NCBI RefSeq assembly: GCF_000966975.1
Contig: NZ_JZWV01000700.1
Span: forward strand, 1 to 11,526
Direction: 5' to 3'
DNA: 11,526 nucleotides
Source: Streptomyces katrae
GTDB taxonomy: Bacteria; Actinomycetota; Actinomycetes; Streptomycetales; Streptomycetaceae
Shown here: piece by piece, positions 7,336 through 11,526 of the stretch
How positions within the stretch are numbered: position 1 is the first letter of the stretch
How the letters are laid out: every line of letters starts with the position of its first letter
Made by a program: the position numbers and the translations under genes
Notes under the pieces: generated by a model
Database searches by the model: none
What the model was told of the DNA's origin: nothing
What the model saw: the letters and a program-made list of their open reading frames with translations, nothing else

Positions 7336-7499
7336 ACCTGGCCGGCGAGCTCGTAGCCGGCCTCGTCCACGGCGGCGCGCACGTCGGCCTCGGCGAGCGG
7401 GGCGGCGGACACCACGGTCAGCTCGGCGGTCACGGCGCCCTCGCAGTGCCCGCAGGTCATTCCGGTGACCTTGTACACGGTTTCCGTCACGGCGGTCAT
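7332..7499 (-). CDS. copZ: copper chaperone CopZ, internally shortened
   Basis: This heavy-metal-associated domain protein would bind Cu(I) and hand it to CopA. The metal site is intact: GMTCGHC with Cys16 and Cys19. ATG at 7499 has a good AGGAG ribosome binding site 7 nt upstream, and the frame is open to a TGA. At 55 residues it is shorter than the usual 65-75. Alignment to the CopA domain in this window shows why. After the second Cys both have 8 residues (EGAVTAEL here, AARIEKKL in CopA). CopA then has 16 residues before a 25-residue stretch that again matches gap-free. Those 16 residues, with strand beta-2, are missing here at the junction near 7418/7419. The beta-alpha-beta-beta-alpha-beta fold is probably disturbed, although the frame is kept. 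It may be impaired, an unusual minimal form, or a sequencing error. Confidence 0.85.
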   Translation of the reverse strand: MTAVTETVYKVTGMTCGHCEGAVTAELTVVSAAPLAEADVRAAVDEAGYELAGQV

Positions 7500-7536
7500 G
7501 TCGTTCTCCTATCGGGGGTGTCTCTTCCTACCCCAG

Positions 7537-7556
7537 ACTATACCCCTAGGGGGTAT
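7537..7556 (-). promoter_or_regulatory. CsoR-type copper operator over the copZ -10 box
   Basis: ATACCCCTAGGGGGTAT at 7540-7556 fits the pseudo-palindrome described for actinomycete CsoR, AT-ACC(C)n(G)n-GGTAT. On minus, TATAGT (plus 7537-7542) is a good -10 box and overlaps the operator, giving a start near 7530 and a leader of about 30 nt. CsoR is known to repress until it binds Cu(I). No csoR gene is in the window. TTGATA lies only 11 bp from the -10, so the -35 is unclear. Confidence 0.8.
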
Positions 7557-7568
7557 CAACCCGGTATC

Positions 7569-7606
7569 CGGCGGGTGTCCGGTGGGTCGTCGGCGGGTCT
7601 CCGGTG
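7569..7606 (+). repeat. imperfect 16-bp direct repeat, 22-bp period
   Basis: CGGCGGGTGTCCGGTG at 7569-7584 recurs at 7591-7606 with one change (15 of 16). It lies just upstream of the copper operator and before the antiporter remnant. It is probably local duplication in low-complexity GC DNA. Confidence 0.3.
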
Positions 7607-7644
7607 AGAGTCGACCGGTTCTGCGGTGGACGAGTCGGCCGGCG

Positions 7645-7815
7645 AAGACCGGCGAGGTGATCGACGTGCTCAGCCGGCTCGGCCTCGCCGTGCTGATCTT
7701 CCCGGCGGGTCACGAGACCCGGTTCGGCCAAGTCAAGGGTGACACCATCGCCCGCTCGACGGGGGCCTGGCCGGCCTCCCGCGTGCTCGGGCTCGCCGTC
7801 GGTACCCTCCTCAGC
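7645..7815 (+). pseudogene. remnant of a cation/proton antiporter (CPA2/KefB-like) gene
   Basis: A plus-strand frame here reads EVIDVLSRLGLAVLIF, then PAGHETRFGQVKGDTIA and TGAWPASRVLGLAVGTLLS. This resembles the N-terminal region of actinobacterial Na+/H+ antiporters of the CPA2 type, where a pattern like VLSRLGLALLIFLAGxE is followed by a charged linker and the next membrane helix. Only about 55 residues are recognisable. No start codon with a ribosome binding site precedes them, and the similarity ends at about 7815 in a terminator-like hairpin. Prolines stand where leucines are expected (FPAG for FLAG, AWPAS for AWLAS), as single T-to-C changes would give. This points to a decaying fragment rather than a working gene. 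The family match is from memory and is the main uncertainty. Confidence 0.55.
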
Positions 7816-7829
7816 CGCGCGGCCGGGGC

Positions 7830-7855
7830 GCTGCCGCGCCCGGGAGCGCGGCAGC
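7830..7855 (-). terminator. hairpin after the small helix-turn-helix gene
   Basis: A perfect 10-bp stem, GCTGCCGCGC (7830-7839) with GCGCGGCAGC (7846-7855), loop CCGGGA, lies about 40 nt past the stop of the gene at 7897-8097. No T-run follows. It is a plausible GC-type terminator. Confidence 0.55.
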
Positions 7856-7896
7856 CGAACGGGCGGGGGCTCCGGAGTCCTGGTGAGGGAGCGGGT

Positions 7897-8097
7897 TCAC
7901 TCCTCGCGCCGTCCCCGGTTGCCCGGGCGGCGGGCCACCCAGGCCCGGATGGTGTCGGCGTACCAGTAGGGCTTGCCGCTCTCCACGTGGTCGGGGGCGG
8001 GGAGCAGGCCGTGCTTCCGGTAGGAGCGCACGGTGTCCGGCTGCACCCGGATATGGGCGGCGATCTCCTTGTAGGACCACAGCTGTCGGTCGCTCAT
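7897..8097 (-). CDS. small MerR-like helix-turn-helix DNA-binding protein
   Basis: This 66-residue protein is almost entirely a DNA-binding module. A helix-turn-helix (about 7-30, WSYKEIAAHIRVQPDTVRSY) leads to a short wing (RKHGLLPAPDH, then GKPYWYADTIRAWV at about 41-54). An Arg/Gly-rich end (RRPGNRGRREE) follows. The layout matches small MerR/excisionase-like regulators common in Streptomyces, which lack an effector-binding domain. Its target is unknown. The ATG at 8097 is chosen for the strong GAGGAGG 8 nt upstream. The longer frame up to 8274 lacks a ribosome binding site and family-like sequence. It stands alone between the antiporter remnant and the inositol block, with a hairpin after it. 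No integrase is nearby, so an excisionase role is unlikely. Confidence 0.85.
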   Translation of the reverse strand: MSDRQLWSYKEIAAHIRVQPDTVRSYRKHGLLPAPDHVESGKPYWYADTIRAWVARRPGNRGRREE

Positions 8098-8233
8098 CCA
8101 CGACACCTCCTCGGTCCGCGCCCCGGGGCCGGCCGGGAGGCCGTCGGGGAAGCCGGCGCGCGGACACTGACGATCACTCGCTTTGTGCCCGGAGAACGAC
8201 GCTCCGTGAGGGCAGGGGAGGGGCTGTGGACCG

Positions 8234-8295
8234 CCTGTGACGGAAAACCCGCGTAATCCGGATATGCGTGACAAGGGCGCGACTCCTGTGACGGA
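8234..8295 (+). repeat. 11-bp direct repeat in the spacer before the inositol block
   Basis: CCTGTGACGGA occurs at 8234-8244 and 8285-8295, 51 bp apart, the second copy inside the terminator hairpin. It may be chance or a pair of binding sites upstream of the small helix-turn-helix gene. No known operator fits. Confidence 0.25.
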
Positions 8296-8311
8296 CGCGG
8301 CACAGGAGTCG
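8280..8311 (-). terminator. hairpin ending the minus-strand inositol genes
   Basis: CGACTCCTGTG (8280-8290) and CACAGGAGTCG (8301-8311) form a perfect 11-bp stem with a 10-nt loop, 30 nt past the stop of the IolG-like gene. This is a good candidate terminator. Confidence 0.6.
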
Positions 8312-8340
8312 TCCGGTGAATCCGGGACCCCGGCGGCGGT

Positions 8341-9363
8341 TCAGCGGTAGAGCTCCGGCCGCTCCACCAGCCGCACCTCGGTCCGTACGCCGCTGCGCCC
8401 GGCCGCCAGTCCGGCCTCCGAGACGGCGGCGGCCGCGTACCCGTCCCAGGCGTCCGGGCCGTCCACCCGTCCCCGCGCCGCCGCGGCCACCCAGCGCCGC
8501 ACCTGGCGGTCGTAGGCATCGGCGAACCGGGTGGTGAAGTCCTGGGCGATCTCCCCGCCCCACCGGCCGGCCGACTCCACCACCATCGCGTGGCCGTCGC
8601 CGATGCGGGCGCTGCCGGACTCCCCGACCGCCTCGCAGCGCACCTGGTAGCCGAACCCGCAGTTCACGAAGATCTCCACGTCCACGATCGCCCCGCCCGA
8701 GGTCTCCAGCAGCACCAGGCGCGGGTCGCTCAGCCCCTCGGGCGCGGCCGAGGACGGCCTCGGCGACAGCACGGTCACGGCCGTCACCTCCTGGCCCAGC
8801 AGCCAGCGGGCCGCGTCCACCTCGTGCACCACGGAGTCGCTGATCAGCATGTCGCTGGTGAAGAACGAAGGCGAGGAGGCGTTGCGGTGACGGCAGTGCA
8901 GGAAGAGCGGCCGCCCGATCCCGCCCGCGTCCAGCAACTCCTTGAGCCGCTCGTACTCGGCGTCGAACCGCCGCATGAACCCCACCTGCACCAGCCGCCG
9001 GCCCACCCGCCGTTCGGCCTCCAGCACCCGCAGCGCCCCCTCCGGATCCGGGGTCAGCGGCTTCTCGCAGAGCACCGGCAACTCCCGTTCCAGGGCGTGC
9101 AGAATCGCTTCCTCATGGGCGGGCCCGGGCGAGGCGATCAGTACGGCGTCCACCCCGGGGGCCGCTGTCGCCGCCGCCGGATCGGTGAACGCCGCCGCGC
9201 CCTCGACCCCCGCCGCGACCGCCTTGGCCCGGTCCCCGTCCGGATCGGCGACGGCATCGGCGACGGCCACCACCCGCGCCCCGCCGACCGTGTCGCCGAT
9301 GCGCCGCACGTGGTCGGCGCCCATCTTCCCGGTGCCGATGACGGCGATGCCGAGCGTGTTCAT
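8341..9363 (-). CDS. iolG: Gfo/Idh/MocA oxidoreductase, probable myo-inositol 2-dehydrogenase
   Basis: This 340-residue NAD-dependent dehydrogenase probably oxidises myo-inositol to 2-keto-myo-inositol. The Rossmann start [11 protein letters not shown] has its glycines at 10, 12 and 15. The family EKP motif is at 100-102. Lys101, Asp176 and His180 (in DSVVHEVD) keep the same spacing as the catalytic Lys97, Asp172 and His176 of Bacillus subtilis IolG. Length is normal. The ATG at 9363 has GGAGGA 8 nt upstream. It lies 27 bp after the TIM-barrel gene on the same strand, so the two are cotranscribed. IolC and IolB are divergent next door, which supports the inositol assignment. Related family members act on scyllo-inositol or other sugars, so the exact substrate is inferred. 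Confidence 0.85.
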   Translation of the reverse strand: MNTLGIAVIGTGKMGADHVRRIGDTVGGARVVAVADAVADPDGDRAKAVAAGVEGAAAFTDPAAATAAPGVDAVLIASPGPAHEEAILHALERELPVLCEKPLTPDPEGALRVLEAERRVGRRLVQVGFMRRFDAEYERLKELLDAGGIGRPLFLHCRHRNASSPSFFTSDMLISDSVVHEVDAARWLLGQEVTAVTVLSPRPSSAAPEGLSDPRLVLLETSGGAIVDVEIFVNCGFGYQVRCEAVGESGSARIGDGHAMVVESAGRWGGEIAQDFTTRFADAYDRQVRRWVAAAARGRVDGPDAWDGYAAAAVSEAGLAAGRSGVRTEVRLVERPELYR

Positions 9364-9390
9364 GCGTGTCTTCCTCCGGATCGGCGGGGA

Positions 9391-10305
9391 TCAGCGGGCG
9401 CCACAGGAGCGCAGGTAGGCGCGGGTGCGCCGGGCGATGGGCAGGGGGCGGTCCGGCGGGCAGGGGTACATGTCCTGCTCCACGATCGCGAACAGCTCCA
9501 CCCCGAGCCGCTGGGCCGCCGCCAGGACGGGCTCCAGCGCGGGCACCCCCGACGGCGGCTCGCACATCACCCCGCGCTCCACGGCCGGCCCGAACGGGAC
9601 GCCACCGGCCACCACTTCGGCGAGGATCCGCGGATCCACCTGCTTGAGGTGGAGGTAGCCGATCCGCTCGCCGAACGTCTCGATCGCCTCCACGCTGTCC
9701 CCGCCGCAGTACGCGTAGTGCCCGGTGTCCAGGCACAGCGACACCAGCTCCGGATCGGTGGCGTCCAGGAACCGGGCCACGTTCTCCGGGGTGTCCACAT
9801 GGGTGTCCGCGTGCGGGTGGACCACGATCCGCAGCCCGTACCGCTCCCGCACCTCCCGGCCCAGGCGCTCGGTCTGGGTGGTGAGTTCACGCCATTGAGC
9901 GGGGGTGAGGACCGGGTCCTCCAGCATTCCGCCGGTCTTGTCGTCCCGCCAGAAGGAGGGGATGACCACCAGGTGCTCCGCGCCCATGTCCCGGGTGAGC
10001 GCGGCGATCCGCGACACGTGCGCCCAGGTCTCCTCCCAGACGGCGGGACCGTGATGGAGTCCGGTGAAGACGGTGCCGGCGGACACCCGCAGCCCCCGCT
10101 TCGCGGTCTCGTCGGCGAGCCGGGCCGGATCGGTGGGCAGGTAGCCGTAGGGGCCGAGTTCGATCCACTCGTACCCGGCACCGACCACCTCGTCGAGGAA
10201 GCGGTCCCACGGGACCTGGAGCGGATCCTCCGGGAACCAGACACCCCAGGAGTCCGGAGCCGAACCGACACGGATACGGGTCAACGCGGGCGGGGAGGAG
10301 GTCAT
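9391..10305 (-). CDS. TIM-barrel sugar isomerase/dehydratase-like protein of the inositol cluster
   Basis: This 304-residue protein belongs to the xylose isomerase-like TIM-barrel (AP endonuclease family 2) superfamily, which includes IolE (inosose dehydratase), IolI and IolH. The first strand reads IRVGSAPDSWGVWF. Likely metal ligands are Glu49 (WIELGPYG), Asp193 and His196 (CLDTGHYAYCGG), and Glu276 (FAIVEQDMY). Other barrel-mouth histidines are His163, His165 (VVHPHADTH) and His219 (LHLKQVD). In this context it most likely dehydrates or isomerises a keto-inositol. I do not assign iolE because the N-terminal phrase differs from classical IolE. The ATG at 10305 has AAGGTGG 5 nt upstream. The same bases form a TAAGGT box exactly 7 nt before the ATG, so initiation may be leaderless. 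It is probably the first gene of the operon with iolG. Confidence 0.88.
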   Translation of the reverse strand: MTSSPPALTRIRVGSAPDSWGVWFPEDPLQVPWDRFLDEVVGAGYEWIELGPYGYLPTDPARLADETAKRGLRVSAGTVFTGLHHGPAVWEETWAHVSRIAALTRDMGAEHLVVIPSFWRDDKTGGMLEDPVLTPAQWRELTTQTERLGREVRERYGLRIVVHPHADTHVDTPENVARFLDATDPELVSLCLDTGHYAYCGGDSVEAIETFGERIGYLHLKQVDPRILAEVVAGGVPFGPAVERGVMCEPPSGVPALEPVLAAAQRLGVELFAIVEQDMYPCPPDRPLPIARRTRAYLRSCGAR

Positions 10306-10350
10306 GACGGCCACCTTAGGGTGCGAGGTCCGAGGGGAAAGGGAGGACGA
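10306..10350. promoter_or_regulatory. very short divergent control region of the inositol genes
   Basis: Only 45-69 bp separate the two divergent starts, depending on the iolC start. TAAGGT (minus, plus 10313-10318) and TAGGGT (plus, 10317-10322) are both TANNNT boxes and overlap by two bases. The core CACCTTAGGGTG carries short complementary ends (CACC/GGTG). One bound repressor would block both directions. No named operator is recognised and -35 matches are poor. Confidence 0.4.
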
Positions 10351-10374
10351 GTGCGAGTGGGAGGAGTGCCCGAC

Positions 10375-11361
10375 GTGACCACGGGGGACGCAGGGGGCGG
10401 GACCGGGGACGGGCCCGCGTACGACCTCATCACGATGGGGCGGATCGGGGTGGATCTCTACCCGCTGAAGACGGGGGTACCGCTCGCGGAGGCCGACACC
10501 TTCGGGAAGTTCCTCGGCGGCTCCCCGGCGAACGTCGCCGTCGCCGCCGCCCGCCTCGGGCGGCGCACCGCCATGATCAGCCGGACCGGTGCGGACCCCT
10601 TCGGGGCGTATCTCCGCGGTGAGCTCCGGGAGTTCGGGGTCGACGACCGGTGGGTGGAGGAGGTGGCGCACTACCCGACACCCATCACCTTCTGCGAGGT
10701 CTTCCCGCCGGACCGCTTTCCGCTCTACTTCTACCGGCTCCCGAAGGCCCCCGACCTGGAGATCGAGCCGGACGAGATCGACCGGGAGGCGGTGCGCGAC
10801 GCGCGGGTGTTCTGGATGACCGGCACCGGCCTCAGCGCCGAACCGAGCCGCGCCGCGACGCTGGCCGCGCTGGAGGCGCGCTCGAAGTCCGGGACGACCG
10901 TCTTCGACCTCGACTGGAGGCCGATGCTGTGGGACGCCGGCCCGCCGCGGCCCTGGTACGAGCGGGCCCTCGCGCTGACGACGGTGGCGGTGGGGAACGC
11001 GGAGGAGTGCGAGGTCGCCACCGGCGAGGGCGAGCCGTACGCGGCGGCCCGGGCGCTGCTCGCGGCGGGGGTGGAGCTGGCGGTGGTCAAACGGGGCCCG
11101 GAGGGGGTGCTGGCCGTCCACCGGGACGGCACGGCGGTGGAGGTACCGCCGGTACCGGTGACGGTGGTCAACGGCCTGGGCGCCGGCGACGCCTTCGGCG
11201 GGGCCCTGTGCCATGGGCTGCTGGCGGGGTGGGAACTGGAACGGGTGCTGCGGTACGCGAACGCGGCGGGGGCGATCGTGGCGTCGCGGCTGGCCTGTTC
11301 GACGGCGATGCCGTTCGCGCACGAGGTGGAGGAGGTTCTGGACCGTGCCGGTGCTGTCTGA
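10375..11361 (+). CDS. iolC: 5-dehydro-2-deoxygluconokinase
   Basis: This PfkB-family sugar kinase phosphorylates 5-dehydro-2-deoxy-D-gluconate in myo-inositol breakdown. From the GTG at 10375 it has 328 residues. The start of the fold, YDLITMGRIGVDLYP, is characteristic of IolC. PfkB signature 1 (GKFLGGSPANVAVAAARLG) is at 44-62. The substrate-side phrase TFCEVFPPDRFPLYFYRLPKAPDLEI also fits IolC. The ATP/anion-hole motif GLGAGDAFGG carries catalytic Asp272. The start is ambiguous. GTG at 10375 has AGGAG at 8 nt and is preferred. GTG at 10351 (8 codons longer) has GGAGG at only 4 nt. Its 3' end overlaps iolB by 17 bp, so the two are probably translationally coupled. Confidence 0.93.
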   Translation: MTTGDAGGGTGDGPAYDLITMGRIGVDLYPLKTGVPLAEADTFGKFLGGSPANVAVAAARLGRRTAMISRTGADPFGAYLRGELREFGVDDRWVEEVAHYPTPITFCEVFPPDRFPLYFYRLPKAPDLEIEPDEIDREAVRDARVFWMTGTGLSAEPSRAATLAALEARSKSGTTVFDLDWRPMLWDAGPPRPWYERALALTTVAVGNAEECEVATGEGEPYAAARALLAAGVELAVVKRGPEGVLAVHRDGTAVEVPPVPVTVVNGLGAGDAFGGALCHGLLAGWELERVLRYANAAGAIVASRLACSTAMPFAHEVEEVLDRAGAV

Positions 11362-11526
11362 GACGGGGATGGAGTACACGCGGTTGGTGGTGCTGGAGCT
11401 GGCGCCGGGGGAGGTGTACGCGCACGATTGCGGTGGGGCGGAGTGGATCGTCCTCCCGCTGAACGGAGGCTGCGAGCTCCGCTGCACGGAGCCCTTCCCC
11501 GCCCCGCCCCTTCCCGATTCCCGGGA
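11345..11526 (+). CDS. iolB: 5-deoxy-glucuronate isomerase, N-terminal part (runs off the window)
   Basis: The frame encodes the first 60 residues of an IolB-like cupin, which converts 5-deoxy-D-glucuronate to 5-dehydro-2-deoxy-D-gluconate, the substrate of IolC. Family phrases are YTRLVVLELAPGE and AEWIVLPLNGGCELRC, matching the usual YxGLRVLxLxPG and EWIVLPLxGGC. GTG at 11345 has GGAGGAGG 9 nt upstream (11328-11335), inside the end of iolC. GTG at 11351 is an alternative. Classical IolB proteins carry roughly 25-30 residues before this region, whereas only about 8-10 are possible here, so the N-terminal strand is shortened. The catalytic cupin residues lie beyond the window. The stretch after RCTEP is proline-rich and less like the family. 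Confidence 0.8.
   Translation, partial: MPVLSETGMEYTRLVVLELAPGEVYAHDCGGAEWIVLPLNGGCELRCTEPFPAPPLPDSR

Noticed and set aside
7512..7860. Mobile element or integration scar around the antiporter remnant and small helix-turn-helix gene
   Set aside because: No transposase, integrase, terminal inverted repeats or tRNA fragment is visible. The short repeats look like local duplication.
8590..10374. Plus-strand frame continuing upstream of iolC through the inositol dehydrogenase and TIM-barrel genes
   Set aside because: It is the reverse strand of two well-supported genes. Only the part after about 10351 shows kinase sequence.

Overview
The window is high-GC DNA (over 70 percent by eye) with third-position G/C codons, GTG starts and long open frames on the non-coding strands, all typical of Streptomyces or a close actinomycete. 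The proteins also read as Streptomyces: a 429-residue citrate synthase, a RecD2-type helicase, a CopZ/CopA copper pair and myo-inositol catabolic enzymes. No phage, transposon, CRISPR, tRNA or rRNA is visible. Most of the content is housekeeping or catabolic. The unusual material lies in the spaces between genes and in one damaged small gene.

Layout. (1) 58-558, minus: a DUF937 protein. It is divergent from (2) 836-3085, plus: the helicase RecD2. The roughly 280 bp between them hold a hairpin whose loop is a canonical four-tract G-quadruplex motif, then a perfect 13-bp GC hairpin. Both flanking genes have a TANNNT box exactly 7 nt before the ATG and weak ribosome binding sites, so both look leaderless. 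(3) 3264-4553, plus: citrate synthase, with a perfect inverted repeat in its leader and a strong terminator. (4) 4554-4943: a convergent spacer with hairpins and short repeats but no convincing gene. (5) 7499 down to 4944, minus: copZ then copA, exporting Cu(I), behind a textbook CsoR-type operator. copZ lacks 16 internal residues compared with the matching domain at the start of CopA. (6) 7645-7815, plus: a remnant of a cation/proton antiporter gene. (7) 7897-8097, minus: a 66-residue MerR-like helix-turn-helix protein. (8) 8341-11526: an inositol block. A Gfo/Idh/MocA dehydrogenase (IolG-like) and a TIM-barrel isomerase/dehydratase lie on minus. Divergently on plus lie the IolC kinase and the start of IolB, which runs off the window.

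How the genes work together. The copper genes form one operon, with a chaperone delivering Cu(I) to an exporting ATPase. The inositol genes supply oxidation of the ring (IolG), an isomerase/dehydratase-type step (TIM barrel), isomerisation of 5-deoxyglucuronate (IolB) and phosphorylation of 5-dehydro-2-deoxygluconate (IolC). They leave from a very short divergent control region. RecD2 and citrate synthase are independent core genes. I found no convincing new multi-gene system. The best leads are the shortened copZ, the antiporter remnant, the structured G4/hairpin element before recD2 and the group of leaderless-type starts.
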